DNA of 64,000 nt from Candidatus Methylacidiphilales bacterium (GCA_030054035.1 JASGCS010000001.1:1-64000), one strand, 5' to 3'; positions 25,883 to 35,479 are shown, numbered from the stretch's first letter. Numbers and translations: made by a program. The notes: generated by a model from the sequence alone, not told the origin.

Positions 25883-26767
25883 ATGGTTGAAAGAATAGCA
25901 CGATTTTATTTTATCTGTAGTGCTATTCTTGTATCGTTAATTACTGTTTGCATTGTTGGCAGTATATTGTTTGAGAGCATTTCTTTTTTTGGCACTATTT
26001 CAATATGGGAGTTTTTTTTATCGACTCAATGGGAGCCTTCTAGCAATAGCAATGAGCACTATGGTGCAATCCCACTCTTTTTCGGCACCATCGCAATATC
26101 GTTAATTTCGATGTCAATTGCAGTCCCGTTTGGAGTTCTTACTGCAATATATTTATCTGAATACATTAAACCAAATATGAGAAAATGGTTAAAACCAATC
26201 ATTGAATTTATTGCCGGCATTCCAACAGTGGTCTATGGTTTTTTTGCAGCCATGGTTGTTGGACCACAACTTAGATCTTTTGCTGAATTTTACGACATTC
26301 CCGCAACTACTGAAAGCTCATTAGCCTGTGGTATTGTTATGGGGGTAATGATTATCCCATATATTTCATCAATGAGCGACGATATCATTCAATCAATACC
26401 TGAAAATCAAAGACAAAGCTCACTCGCACTTGGAGCCAATAAATCTGAAACCATATTAAGAATTGTAATACCGGCCGCTTTACCCGGCATAATTGCAGCT
26501 TGTATTCTTGGCTTATCTAGGGCTATCGGAGAGACCATGATAGTGGTTATGGCTTCTGGACTTACTGCTCGAATTTCTTTAAATCCTTTTGAGTCGCTTA
26601 CAACTGTCACCGTTCAAATAGTTGGGTTACTTACTGGCGATCTCTCTTTTGAAGGAGTAAGCGTAAAAGCAGCCTATGCGTTAGGGCTCACGTTATTCAT
26701 CTCTACTTTTATTTTTAATGCACTAGCGATTCGAATTATAACGTATTATCGGAAAAAATATGTTTAG
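25883..26767 (+). CDS. pstC: Phosphate ABC transporter, permease PstC
   Basis: Inner-membrane permease subunit, 294 residues from the ATG at 25883 (TAGGA at 25872-25876, six-base spacing; the TTG at 25877 is not needed). Six hydrophobic segments are visible, with the permease loop SSLALGANKSETILRIVIPAALPGI that docks onto PstB. FIAGIPTVVYGFFAAMVVGP is the typical PstC helix. It overlaps pstA by 8 bases. Confidence 0.96.
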   Translation: MVERIARFYFICSAILVSLITVCIVGSILFESISFFGTISIWEFFLSTQWEPSSNSNEHYGAIPLFFGTIAISLISMSIAVPFGVLTAIYLSEYIKPNMRKWLKPIIEFIAGIPTVVYGFFAAMVVGPQLRSFAEFYDIPATTESSLACGIVMGVMIIPYISSMSDDIIQSIPENQRQSSLALGANKSETILRIVIPAALPGIIAACILGLSRAIGETMIVVMASGLTARISLNPFESLTTVTVQIVGLLTGDLSFEGVSVKAAYALGLTLFISTFIFNALAIRIITYYRKKYV

Positions 26768-28004
26768 TGTAACTTTTCGCCGAGCTTTCAAAGATCGAAT
26801 GTTCGCCATAATTAGTTTTTCCTCGGTGTTAGTTACGTTACTATTTTTAGGCTTCTTTTTGTACACTGTTATTTATAAAGGCATTAATGTATGGTTTTCA
26901 CATTCACTTACCCTTACGATTACTGAATGGGTAGTAGAAAAAAATATTGATGAAACTGGTAATGAAATAAATTCATTAACTCCAGATAGCTATGCTACCC
27001 TTGAACATTCGCTTCAAAAAACTCTACCAATCTACTTGCTTAATAAAGCCAACCTCGAACAAGTTGAACTTACTAATTTAATATCTTCAGGTTCGTCGCT
27101 TATTCTAAATTCACAATTTCATAAAAATAATCAAATTACTAAATCAACATTCGTTCAATCAGTACCACTAGATAATGAAGTGATGCTTTTTATAAATGAA
27201 GAAAATGAGTCAAGCTTAACTGACTTAGAAAAAGAAATTGTAAGGTATTGGTCAGCGAAAGGTCTAATAAAGAAAAGTTTTAATAAAAATTTCTTCACTT
27301 CATATGATTCAAAATCTCCAGAATTAGCTGGAGTTTATGGAGCTCTGGTCGGCTCTGTTACTATGTTACTTATTGCGTTTATGATTTCTTTTCCAATTGG
27401 ACTTGGAGCATCGGTTTATTTTCAAGAACTCGCTCCTAAACATAAAATCACTGATTATTTAGTGATCAATATTAATAACCTAGCAGCTGTACCATCCGTT
27501 ATCTATGGAATACTCGGATTGACTTTATTTATTACCATGTTTGGTCTACCTCGGGCTTCTGCTTTGGTGGGTGGGATGGTGCTTTCGTTGATGGTAATGC
27601 CCCTGATAATAGTAACTGGTATGTCAGCTTTAGCTAATATTCCAAAATCAATTGATGAAGCGGCGTTAGGACTCGGGGCTAGTCGCATACAAGTTATTCT
27701 CCACCATAAAATCCCTTTGGCCTTACCAGGACTTTTAACTGGTTCTATCATTGGGGTCTCAAGAGCGCTAGGTGAATCATCACCTCTTTTACTTATTGGA
27801 ATGTTATCATTTATTTCAAATAAAACTGAGTCTATCACCGACCCGATTGCTTCACTACCTACCATCATCTACTTATGGAGTCAACAGCCTGAACAGTATT
27901 TTGCAGAAAAAGCCGCCGCTGCAATTTTCGTACTATTAGTCGTATTAGTATTTCTTAATTTATTTGCTATACTATTACGAAATCGGTTCCAAAAAAGATT
28001 TTAA
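26760..28004 (+). CDS. pstA: Phosphate ABC transporter, permease PstA (long form)
   Basis: Second permease subunit. At 414 residues it is much longer than E. coli PstA (296) because a ~150-residue, mainly hydrophilic region (residues ~45-195) lies between the first and second membrane segments, as in the DUF3333-containing PstA group. The C-terminal permease domain is standard: [33 protein letters not shown] and the docking loop [20 protein letters not shown]. It overlaps pstC by 8 bases; pstB follows 22 bases after its stop. Confidence 0.95.
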   Translation: MFSVTFRRAFKDRMFAIISFSSVLVTLLFLGFFLYTVIYKGINVWFSHSLTLTITEWVVEKNIDETGNEINSLTPDSYATLEHSLQKTLPIYLLNKANLEQVELTNLISSGSSLILNSQFHKNNQITKSTFVQSVPLDNEVMLFINEENESSLTDLEKEIVRYWSAKGLIKKSFNKNFFTSYDSKSPELAGVYGALVGSVTMLLIAFMISFPIGLGASVYFQELAPKHKITDYLVININNLAAVPSVIYGILGLTLFITMFGLPRASALVGGMVLSLMVMPLIIVTGMSALANIPKSIDEAALGLGASRIQVILHHKIPLALPGLLTGSIIGVSRALGESSPLLLIGMLSFISNKTESITDPIASLPTIIYLWSQQPEQYFAEKAAAAIFVLLVVLVFLNLFAILLRNRFQKRF

Positions 28005-28026
28005 TAAAGAAAGGTTTATTCAAATA

Positions 28027-28851
28027 ATGCAAGATACTATATTTAATATTCAAAACGCAACATTTCAAGAAACTTTTGGTGAAATGTATGTCGAATCTCC
28101 AGTAATTACTGTGAGAAATCTTAACGTCTTTTATAATAAAAAGCAAGCTATTTTTAATAGTAATCTTGATATCGGTAAAAAAGAAGTTTTAGCTTTGATT
28201 GGACCATCAGGTTGTGGAAAATCAACTTTTATCAGATGTTTAAATAGAATTAATGATACCATAGAAGGATGCACCATAGATGGAACGGTAACATTTGAAG
28301 GTAGGGATATCTATGAGGCAACGCAAAATCTTGCCCAATTGAGAAAAAATATCGGAATATTGTTTCAAAAACCGAATCCTTTTCTAAAATCAATTTTTGA
28401 TAATGTTGCCTATGGACCGAGAATCCATGGATTGGCTAAAAATAAAAAAGAGCTTGAAGAAATAGTTCTTACAAGTCTCAATCGAGTTGGTTTGTTAGAC
28501 GAAGTTAGGGATCGCTTACATGCACCAGGAACTAGCTTATCTGGGGGACAGCAACAACGCTTGTGTATAGCGCGCACCATTGCGATTAATCCTCAAGTAA
28601 TTCTTATGGACGAACCTTGTTCAGCTCTTGATCCAATCGCAACTGCAAGAATTGAGAAATTAATCAATGAATTAAGAGAAAAGTATACTATTGTAATTGT
28701 TACACATTCTATGCAACAAGCCGCAAGAGTTAGCCAGCGTACCGCATTTTTCCATTTGGGTAAAATAATTGAAGTTGGGCAAACCTCACTTATTTTCACC
28801 ACACCAAAACATCAGCTAACTGAAAACTATATAACAGGGAGATTTGGCTAA
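28027..28851 (+). CDS. pstB: Phosphate ABC transporter, ATP-binding protein PstB
   Basis: ATPase that powers the importer. From the ATG at 28027 the product is 274 residues. Walker [11 protein letters not shown], the Q-loop [14 protein letters not shown], signature [13 protein letters not shown], Walker [14 protein letters not shown] and the switch His in [12 protein letters not shown] are all intact. The frame is open back to 27964 inside pstA; GAAAGG at 28009-28014 with long spacing supports ATG 28027, while ATG 28084 would match the E. coli length but has a ribosome site that is too close. Confidence 0.96.
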   Translation: MQDTIFNIQNATFQETFGEMYVESPVITVRNLNVFYNKKQAIFNSNLDIGKKEVLALIGPSGCGKSTFIRCLNRINDTIEGCTIDGTVTFEGRDIYEATQNLAQLRKNIGILFQKPNPFLKSIFDNVAYGPRIHGLAKNKKELEEIVLTSLNRVGLLDEVRDRLHAPGTSLSGGQQQRLCIARTIAINPQVILMDEPCSALDPIATARIEKLINELREKYTIVIVTHSMQQAARVSQRTAFFHLGKIIEVGQTSLIFTTPKHQLTENYITGRFG

Positions 28852-28853
28852 CC

Positions 28854-29573
28854 ATGCAGGAAAACAATAATTCAACATACTTTAAACACACCTCTCCAGA
28901 TTATTCTCAGGAGTTAGAAAAATTACATCAGCAGTTAGTTAGTATGGCTGTAGAAGTTCTGCAACAAGTTACCAATGCTTTTACTTCACTATTGGAAAAT
29001 AATATCCAACTTGCAAAACAAGTAATGAAAAATGATCAACGTATTAATGATTCTGAAAAAAGAATCGATTCTCATATTATTACCACCATTGCGTTGAGAC
29101 AGCCGGCTGCCAGAGATTTAAGGATGTTAGTTTCTGGACTTAAACTTATTCAAGATCTTGAGAGAATTGGTGATGAAGCAAAACGTTTTGCTTCTATTAG
29201 TGCGTTTATAATTGACGATCAAATGGCCGATTCTGCCAAACCACTTTCCGAACTTAGCGAGTTAGTTACCCATCGATTGCAAAAATCCTGTCACGCCCTT
29301 TCGTCATTAAGTCTTAGTGATGCGCTAATTCAATTACGTAAAGATTCAGAAATTGAAATTGAATTAAGAAATCAAACGAATAATTTGGTTAAGTTATTAA
29401 AGGATTTTCCAGAGCATGCTTGGACTTACTTGCGTTTAAGTAATTGTATCCGATCCTGTGAGCGGATAAGTGATCATTGTAGTAATATTTGTGAGTATAT
29501 TGTCTATGAAGTGCAGGGTCTTGACGTCAGACATTTAGGTAATCAGTCAGAAGTTCCAACTAAAAATTCATAA
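28854..29573 (+). CDS. phoU: Phosphate signalling protein PhoU
   Basis: Cytosolic two-repeat helical protein that couples Pst activity to PhoR/PhoB control and restrains phosphate uptake. At 239 residues it is normal length; both PhoU repeats are visible (ITTIALRQPAARDLRMLVSG with LERIGDEAKRFA, and RLSNCIRSCERISDHCSNIC). It starts 2 bases after pstB. No phoB or phoR gene follows; the last 14 bases overlap the convergent argF. Confidence 0.96.
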   Translation: MQENNNSTYFKHTSPDYSQELEKLHQQLVSMAVEVLQQVTNAFTSLLENNIQLAKQVMKNDQRINDSEKRIDSHIITTIALRQPAARDLRMLVSGLKLIQDLERIGDEAKRFASISAFIIDDQMADSAKPLSELSELVTHRLQKSCHALSSLSLSDALIQLRKDSEIEIELRNQTNNLVKLLKDFPEHAWTYLRLSNCIRSCERISDHCSNICEYIVYEVQGLDVRHLGNQSEVPTKNS

Positions 29574-30480
29574 GTTTTAACAACAGACTTTTTTGCACAT
29601 GGAGTCTATTTTCCGCTTCATCCCATACTCTAGAAGTTGGCCCATCAATAACATCACCTTCAACTTCTTGGTCTCTTTTAGCTGGAAGGCAATGTAAAAA
29701 TATTGCATTTTTATTGGCAAATTTCATAATTTGTTTAGTGACTTTAAATGGGCTAAATAATTTTTTTCGTTCATCTTGTTCGCTTTCTGAATGATGCATA
29801 CTCAACCATACATCTGTCATGACTACATCAGCACCTCTGACCATGGTCTCGGTATTTGAACTCGCTTTTACTCCTTGCTTGATTAGATAATCTTTATTAA
29901 TTTGAATTATAGATTCTGGGCAAGCAATGCGTATTTCAAAATCACAAATTTCACTCGCTTTTACTAATGAAAAAAATACATTATTACAATCACCAATCCA
30001 GCAGATAACTTTATTTTTTACTGATCCAAATTCTTCTTGTATGGTCATAATATCTGCCAAAACCTGACAGGGATGTTCCTTGTCACTTAATCCGTTTATA
30101 ATTGGAATAGATGAATACTTTGCAAATTCAATTAAGGTTTCATGATTTTTAGTTCGAACCAAGATGGCATCACAGTAACGTGAAAGAACTTTAGCGCTGT
30201 CTGAAATACTTTCTCCTCGTGCTAATTGCGAATCTCCATACGGCAAGACTATCGCGTTACCATCTAAGTGGTTCATCGCTACTTCAAATGAAATTCTTGT
30301 CCTTGTAGAGTGACTTTCAAATACCATCGCAAGTGTTTTGTTAGTAAGCAACTTGCTATGTTTTTTTTTCTGCCTATGTTCCGCTTTTAACTCTATTGCA
30401 GTTTTGATAATGCATTCAAATTCAGACTTAGTTAAGTCTCCAATAGAAAGCAAATGCCTAAGAGAAATATTTAAACTCAC
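29560..30480 (-). CDS. argF: Ornithine carbamoyltransferase
   Basis: Forms citrulline from ornithine and carbamoyl phosphate in arginine synthesis. The 306-residue protein has the carbamoyl-phosphate motif STRTR (in FESHSTRTRISFEVAMNHL), the HPCQVLADIMT segment and the ornithine-site HCLPAKRDQEVEGDV. The start MSLNISLRHLLSIGDLTKSE is standard. It is convergent with phoU, with coding regions overlapping by 14 bases, and 33 bases from the membrane-protein gene upstream on the same strand. Confidence 0.97.
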   Translation of the reverse strand: MSLNISLRHLLSIGDLTKSEFECIIKTAIELKAEHRQKKKHSKLLTNKTLAMVFESHSTRTRISFEVAMNHLDGNAIVLPYGDSQLARGESISDSAKVLSRYCDAILVRTKNHETLIEFAKYSSIPIINGLSDKEHPCQVLADIMTIQEEFGSVKNKVICWIGDCNNVFFSLVKASEICDFEIRIACPESIIQINKDYLIKQGVKASSNTETMVRGADVVMTDVWLSMHHSESEQDERKKLFSPFKVTKQIMKFANKNAIFLHCLPAKRDQEVEGDVIDGPTSRVWDEAENRLHVQKSLLLKLMNF

Positions 30481-30513
30481 GACAAAATTAAATAAATGAT
30501 TGGTTAAACGATA

Positions 30514-31113
30514 TCAGTAAAAAATATAGCCACCATGACCATAGGAAACCATAGATAAAATCATTGGAATAGAAAGTATGGCGTTGGTACGTGATGCGTA
30601 AAAGGCTACCATTCTAGCTTTATTTTTTTCTTCATCGGTTGCTTCTACAATTCCGAGAACTTTTTTCTGATTTGGCCAGATAAAAACCCAAACATTAAAT
30701 AACATAATGGTACCTAACCAGGCACCAATACTCATTACTGGAGATGAAAATTTAAAAAAGATATCTATAATTTTACCATTACCAAAGAGCAACTCGATTG
30801 CGATTGCTCCAGTTAACCAAGTTGCAACGGCACCCCATCTAAACCACAAAAGTGCTCGAGGTGCTAGGTATTTTGTTATTCCTTTTCCGCCGGGCCCATT
30901 AGTGTCTGAAGCGGCTTCTGCTAGAGCTGGAACTTGAACAAAATTAAAATAATACAATAAGCCAATCCATATAATTCCAAAAAATACATGTAACCACACT
31001 ACAAGACTTAAGGTATTTAAAGCAATTTCTTGTTTTCCTGATAGGAAAGAAATAATTATTGCTAATATAAAACCAACAACCAATGTGCCAGTAATAGTTT
31101 TTAATGGGTTCAT
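30514..31113 (-). CDS. PuuD-domain (urate hydroxylase N-terminal-like) membrane protein
   Basis: A 199-residue inner-membrane protein with about five hydrophobic segments. LVVWLHVFFGIIWIGLLYYF and VPALAEAASD...APRALLWFRWGAVATWLTG match the membrane domain of PuuD-type urate oxidases, where histidines probably bind haem. The C-terminal cytochrome c domain of full PuuD is absent and no purine-catabolism gene is nearby, so urate oxidation should not be assumed. ATG 31113 is supported by AAGGAG on the minus strand (31126-31121, seven-base spacing); the longer open frame to 31152 is not needed. Confidence 0.8.
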   Translation of the reverse strand: MNPLKTITGTLVVGFILAIIISFLSGKQEIALNTLSLVVWLHVFFGIIWIGLLYYFNFVQVPALAEAASDTNGPGGKGITKYLAPRALLWFRWGAVATWLTGAIAIELLFGNGKIIDIFFKFSSPVMSIGAWLGTIMLFNVWVFIWPNQKKVLGIVEATDEEKNKARMVAFYASRTNAILSIPMILSMVSYGHGGYIFY

Positions 31114-31145
31114 AATTTTACTCCTTGTTTGATCACGCCAACATT

Positions 31146-31175
31146 TTACCACATACTGTAAACTATTCTTACAAT
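31146..31175 (+). promoter_or_regulatory. Candidate asnB promoter giving a near-leaderless mRNA
   Basis: TTACCA (31146-31151) and TACAAT (31170-31175), separated by 18 bases, resemble -35 and -10 boxes. The predicted transcript start, about 6-7 bases after the -10, coincides with the asnB ATG at 31180-31182, which has no Shine-Dalgarno. A leaderless transcript is inferred. Confidence 0.4.
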
Positions 31176-31179
31176 ATCA

Positions 31180-32964
31180 ATGTGTGGAATTTTTGGAGAA
31201 TTTAGGATAACTGCCAAGGCTCAAGAGCAACATCTCTACTATCAAGCCTTACAGAAAATAGCCTATCGCGGACCTGATCACCAAGCCATAGTTCATTACC
31301 AGCATTGCACGCTGGCTCATGCCAGGCTTTCTTTGATTGATTTAGATCAGCGCGCCCATCAACCTCTTATTTCTCTTGACAAACGTTACACAATAGTGTT
31401 TAATGGAACTATCTATAACTATAGAGAGATTACTAAAACGTTACAAAAACTTGGCCACCAATTTGTAACAAGTGGCGATACAGAAGCCATTTTATTAGGG
31501 TATAAAGAATGGGGATCTGCTATTTGTGAAAAATTAGACGGGATATTTGCCTTTGCGATTTATGATGAAGTTAACCAGCAATTATTTTTAGCTAGAGATA
31601 GATTTGGTGTTAAACCATTATATATCTATAAGAATAGCCAACTGATTAGATTTGCTTCAAATATTGATGCGCTATTGTCTTTTCCTGATATTTCAATTAC
31701 TTTTAATCAACCTGCGCTTCATTACCAATTCTCATTTCATGGCGCCGTTCCCGCACCACATACTATAGTCAAAGAGATTACAAAATTACCTCAAGCTACG
31801 TATAGTTTTTTTTCAAGAACCCAAGATGAGGTTTCTTATCAATATTGGTCACTTATTTCATGCAGAGCTAAAACCATGATCTCGGTACAAGAAATGCAAG
31901 ATCAAACAAAACAATTGCTCTTATCTGCAGTCAGAAAGCAAATTAACGCGAATGAAGTACCGGTTGCCATATTGTTATCTGGTGGACTAGATTCTAGTTT
32001 GCTAGCTGCCCTAATGACCAAATGCAGCGATCAGCCAGTTTGCACCTTTAGTATTGGATTTGAAGATCATCCAAGTGAAGAGGGTAATGAATTTAGATAT
32101 TCAAACCTAGTCGCGGATCATATAAGCAGTACGCATAAGGTCTTTCTTATCCCAACAATTGATCTTATGAAAACGCTTCCGAGCGTTATTGCTTCAATGA
32201 GCGAACCAATGTTCGCACAAGATGCAGTGGGGTTTTATTTACTTGCTCAGGAAGTGAAAAAAGAATTTAATATTGTTTTAAGTGGACAGGGTGCTGATGA
32301 AGTTTTTGCAGGCTATCATTGGTATCAGCAGTTTCACGCAAATCCCCAGTTCTCAACGTTCGACTTGGCTTACCTAGATCGATCTCATGAAAATCTACTT
32401 TCTCTGTTAAATATATCTCCAACTACTCCTGACTACAGTCGTCAATTAGCGCAGCGAGAACTTTCTAAACCATTTGCTGATACTTTTTTAGATCAGGCAC
32501 TTAGATTTGACATAACCAAGTTGCTCGTAGATGATCCTGTCAAGAGGGTTGATTCAATGACAATGGCTCATGCGCTGGAAGCGCGAGTACCTTTTTTAGA
32601 TCAGTTCTTAGTTGAATTTGTCGCCACTTTACCACCTGAAGTTAAATTACAAAATCAAGGAAAAGGGATTTTGAAAAAAATTGCAGAACAATATTTACCT
32701 AGAGAAGTGATTTATAGAAATAAAGGATATTTTCCTGTCCCTCCACTTAAATATCTTCAAGGAGAAACTCTCACTCTTGTTACCGATACATTAACATCTC
32801 AAAATTGTAAACATAGAAATTTATTTAACCAAAAAACTATTGAGCGGTTGCTTACTGATCCCAATAATCTTGGTAGAACCCCCATAGCAGGTAATACTCT
32901 TTGGCATGCTACCTTGTTTGAGCTCTGGCTACAACAAAAATTACCTAACTGTAGGCTAGATTAG
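31180..32964 (+). CDS. asnB: Asparagine-synthase-family amidotransferase, resembling N-acetylglutaminylglutamine amidotransferase
   Basis: Class II glutamine amidotransferase: Cys2 (MCGIFGEF) is the nucleophile, with RLSLIDL and NGTIYNYRE in the glutaminase half; the synthetase half has the pyrophosphate loop SGGLDS at 267-272 and GQGADEVFAGY. Length is 594. DPVKRVDSMTMAHALEARVPFLD and KGYFPVPPLKYL are more like the osmoprotectant (NAGGN) amidotransferases than housekeeping AsnB. The dipeptide-forming ligase that accompanies NAGGN amidotransferases is not adjacent, so it may instead be the cell's asparagine synthetase. Subtype is inferred. Confidence 0.85.
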   Translation: MCGIFGEFRITAKAQEQHLYYQALQKIAYRGPDHQAIVHYQHCTLAHARLSLIDLDQRAHQPLISLDKRYTIVFNGTIYNYREITKTLQKLGHQFVTSGDTEAILLGYKEWGSAICEKLDGIFAFAIYDEVNQQLFLARDRFGVKPLYIYKNSQLIRFASNIDALLSFPDISITFNQPALHYQFSFHGAVPAPHTIVKEITKLPQATYSFFSRTQDEVSYQYWSLISCRAKTMISVQEMQDQTKQLLLSAVRKQINANEVPVAILLSGGLDSSLLAALMTKCSDQPVCTFSIGFEDHPSEEGNEFRYSNLVADHISSTHKVFLIPTIDLMKTLPSVIASMSEPMFAQDAVGFYLLAQEVKKEFNIVLSGQGADEVFAGYHWYQQFHANPQFSTFDLAYLDRSHENLLSLLNISPTTPDYSRQLAQRELSKPFADTFLDQALRFDITKLLVDDPVKRVDSMTMAHALEARVPFLDQFLVEFVATLPPEVKLQNQGKGILKKIAEQYLPREVIYRNKGYFPVPPLKYLQGETLTLVTDTLTSQNCKHRNLFNQKTIERLLTDPNNLGRTPIAGNTLWHATLFELWLQQKLPNCRLD

Positions 32965-32970
32965 TTACAT

Positions 32971-33010
32971 AGCTCCCAACTTCTACGCTATGAGTAGGGC
33001 TTTATTTTAT
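32971..33010 (+). terminator. Possible terminator after asnB
   Basis: An imperfect hairpin (AGCTCC... pairing with ...GGGCT, loop of about 12-15 bases) is followed directly by a T-rich run (TTTATTTTAT, 33001-33010). The stem has a bulge and mismatches, so this is a moderate call, but the place, between asnB and the tRNA promoter, is right. Confidence 0.45.
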
Positions 33011-33011
33011 G

Positions 33012-33040
33012 TTAACTCTTAATTTATTTTGTGTTATAAT
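33012..33040 (+). promoter_or_regulatory. Promoter of the tRNA-tuf-secE-rpoBC region
   Basis: TTAACT (33012-33017), a 17-base spacer and TATAAT (33035-33040) preceded by TGT, giving an extended -10. A GC-rich stretch (GGCCG) follows the -10, as in stringently controlled stable-RNA promoters. It lies 31 bases before tRNA-Tyr. Confidence 0.7.
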
Positions 33041-33071
33041 AATTGGCCGTAGTATTGGGCCTTGAACGCAA

Positions 33072-33156
33072 GGAGGGGTACTCAAGCGGTCAACGAGGGC
33101 AGACTGTAAATCTGTTGGCTATGCCTTCGTAGGTTCGAATCCTACCCCCTCCACCA
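33072..33156 (+). tRNA. tRNA-Tyr (GTA)
   Basis: Acceptor stem GGAGGGG (33072-33078) pairs with CCCCTCC (33146-33152); T-arm GTAGG-TTCGAAT-CCTAC; anticodon loop reads CTGTAAA with anticodon GTA. A long variable arm, as expected for bacterial tRNA-Tyr, makes it 85 bases with the CCA encoded. First of three tRNAs before tuf. Confidence 0.97.
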
Positions 33157-33176
33157 GGTGGTAGATAATTTTAACC

Positions 33177-33250
<74 letters not shown>

Positions 33251-33258
33251 CTACTGAT

Positions 33259-33334
<76 letters not shown>

Positions 33335-33338
33335 TACT

Positions 33339-34552
33339 ATGAAATAAGGAGAATGATAATATGTCAAAAGAAAAATTTGAACGCACTAAACCCCATGTTA
33401 ATGTAGGTACCATAGGCCATGTCGATCATGGTAAAACCACTCTTACTGCCGCACTTACTATGGTTATGGCTAAGAAATTTGGTGGTGAGGTTAAAGGGTA
33501 TGATCAAATTGATAATGCCCCTGAAGAAAAAGCTCGAGGTATCACTATCTCTACTTCTCATGTTGAGTATTACTCAACTAACCGTCACTATGCGCATGTG
33601 GATTGCCCTGGCCATGCTGACTATGTTAAAAATATGATTACAGGTGCCGCCCAAATGGATGGTGCAATTTTGGTGGTATCAGCAAATGATGGACCTATGC
33701 CACAAACCCGAGAACATATTCTCCTTGCTCGTCAGGTAGGTGTTCCTCGCATCGTCGTCTTCCTCAATAAGGCAGACATGGTCGATGATAAAGAACTCAT
33801 TGACTTGGTTGAGTTAGAAGTTCGCGATTTACTTAAAAAGTATGAATTCCCAGGCGATGAAACACCAATCATCATCGGAAGTGCGCTCAAAGCTGTTGAA
33901 GGTGACCAGTCAGACATCGGCACTAAAGCAATTGAAAAATTAGTAGAAGCCATGGATTCATTTATACCAATTCCAGAACGACCCATTGATCAACCATTCC
34001 TACTCCCTATTGAAGATGTCTTTTCAATATCAGGTCGAGGTACCGTAGTTACTGGTAGGGTTGATCGAGGTAGGGTGCTGGTTGGCGATGAAATAGAAAT
34101 AGTTGGCATCAGACCAACTCAAAAAACTACCTGTACCGGAGTTGAGATGTTCAGAAAGCTGCTTGATGAAGGGCAAGCCGGCGATAATGTTGGTGTTCTT
34201 CTGAGAGGCACTAAACGAGAAGAAGTAGAGCGGGGTCAAGTGCTTTGTAAACCAGGAAGCATAACTCCACATACAAAATTTGAAGCAGAGGTGTATGTGC
34301 TCTCAAAAGATGAAGGTGGAAGACACACTCCATTTTTTAATGGATATCGACCACAGTTCTATTTTAGAACTACCGATGTAACCGGTGAGGTACAACTACC
34401 GAGTGGAACAGAAATGATCATGCCTGGAGACAATGTAAAAATTAATGTAAACTTGATTAACGCAATTGCAATGGAAAACGGTGTGCGTTTTGCAATACGA
34501 GAAGGTGGAAAAACAGTGGGTGCAGGGGTAGTAACAAAAATAATTGAATAAT
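33339..34552 (+). repeat. Copy 1 of a 1214-bp exact duplication containing tuf
   Basis: This segment appears identical to 49001-50214: it covers 22 bases upstream of the ATG (including the Shine-Dalgarno), the whole tuf gene and one base beyond the stop. The sequences differ directly outside both ends. Offset between copies is 15,662 bases, same orientation. Confidence 0.93.
33361..34551 (+). CDS. tufB: Elongation factor Tu, copy 1
   Basis: GTPase delivering aminoacyl-tRNA to the ribosome. The 396-residue protein has all G motifs: GHVDHGKT (residues ~18-25), DCPGHADY and NKADMVDD, then domains II and III ([32 protein letters not shown]). AAGGAG (33346-33351) lies 9 bases before the ATG. It sits between tRNA-Thr and tRNA-Trp, the place of tufB in E. 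coli and of the first tuf in betaproteobacteria. The product is identical to copy 2. Confidence 0.99.
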   Translation: MSKEKFERTKPHVNVGTIGHVDHGKTTLTAALTMVMAKKFGGEVKGYDQIDNAPEEKARGITISTSHVEYYSTNRHYAHVDCPGHADYVKNMITGAAQMDGAILVVSANDGPMPQTREHILLARQVGVPRIVVFLNKADMVDDKELIDLVELEVRDLLKKYEFPGDETPIIIGSALKAVEGDQSDIGTKAIEKLVEAMDSFIPIPERPIDQPFLLPIEDVFSISGRGTVVTGRVDRGRVLVGDEIEIVGIRPTQKTTCTGVEMFRKLLDEGQAGDNVGVLLRGTKREEVERGQVLCKPGSITPHTKFEAEVYVLSKDEGGRHTPFFNGYRPQFYFRTTDVTGEVQLPSGTEMIMPGDNVKINVNLINAIAMENGVRFAIREGGKTVGAGVVTKIIE

Positions 34553-34567
34553 ACGGAGATTATGTTT

Positions 34568-34643
<76 letters not shown>

Positions 34644-34662
34644 CTGAATATATAGAAATTAA

Positions 34663-34926
34663 ATGAATAAAATATCTAAATCATTAAAAATTGATAAGAA
34701 TCATCCAAAAGAATCTTTCAAACAAAGATTCTTTGAATTATCAAGCAGTCTTTTTGTTTTTATTAAAGAATCTGCATTTGAATTAAAGAAAATGGTTTAC
34801 CCGACACGAGTTGAAACAATGACAGTAACTTTTCAAGTTTTAGTTGCGGTTATTGTGTTAAGTTTGATACTTTGGCTCATCGATTTATTTTTTGGATGGG
34901 TAGTGAGAAACTTTTTAGGATTTTAA
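34663..34926 (+). CDS. secE: Preprotein translocase subunit SecE, short one-helix form
   Basis: Essential clamp subunit of SecYEG. The 87-residue product has the conserved amphipathic segment and hinge (FIKESAFELKKMVYPTRVETM) and one C-terminal membrane helix (VLVAVIVLSLILWLIDLFFGW). E. coli and many other betaproteobacterial SecE proteins are about 110-130 residues with three membrane helices; the two N-terminal ones are absent here and replaced by a charged tail. nusG begins 1 base after the stop. Confidence 0.95.
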   Translation: MNKISKSLKIDKNHPKESFKQRFFELSSSLFVFIKESAFELKKMVYPTRVETMTVTFQVLVAVIVLSLILWLIDLFFGWVVRNFLGF

Positions 34927-34927
34927 A

Positions 34928-35479
34928 ATGACCGATCAGCAGATAGAAATGAAATGGTACATAGTTCAAGCCTATTCAGGAAATGAACAAAAAGCAGTAG
35001 TAACTTTAAAAGAACGAATTGCTCGATTAAATATGACACAATTTTTTGGTGAAATATTAGTTCCAACAGAAAATGTGATTGAAATTAAATCAGGACAGAA
35101 GAGAAAAGTAGAACGTCGGCTGTACCCCGGTTATATTTTTATTCAAATGGCTTTAACAAGTGAGAGTTGGCACTTAATTAGGCACACTCCAAATCTTTTA
35201 GGATTTATTGGGGGCAGGGGAGATCAACCTGAGCCGATCGCTGATAATGATATTAATAGCATTAGAGGTCAAATTGAAGAAGGCGTCAACAAACCAAAGC
35301 CAAAGGTACTATTCTCACCCGGTGAGTTTGTTAGAGTTACCAGCGGTCCATTTAACGATTTTAGTGGTACTGTAGAAGAAGTTGATTTTGAGAGAAATAG
35401 ATTAAAAATTTCTCTGACGGTTTTTGGTCGTCCGACTCCTGTTGATATGGAGTTTAGTCAAGTAGTTAAATTAAAATAG
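34928..35479 (+). CDS. nusG: Transcription termination/antitermination protein NusG
   Basis: Elongation factor binding RNA polymerase and either Rho or S10. The 183-residue protein has the NGN domain ([29 protein letters not shown]) and the C-terminal KOW domain ([21 protein letters not shown]). Length and sequence are normal. It follows secE by 1 base and precedes rplK by 14. Confidence 0.98.
   Translation: MTDQQIEMKWYIVQAYSGNEQKAVVTLKERIARLNMTQFFGEILVPTENVIEIKSGQKRKVERRLYPGYIFIQMALTSESWHLIRHTPNLLGFIGGRGDQPEPIADNDINSIRGQIEEGVNKPKPKVLFSPGEFVRVTSGPFNDFSGTVEEVDFERNRLKISLTVFGRPTPVDMEFSQVVKLK

Noticed and set aside
33364-34272. Antisense open frames within tuf, repeated identically in the second copy
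   Set aside because: They are repeated only because the tuf genes are identical; they have no ribosome sites or family features.
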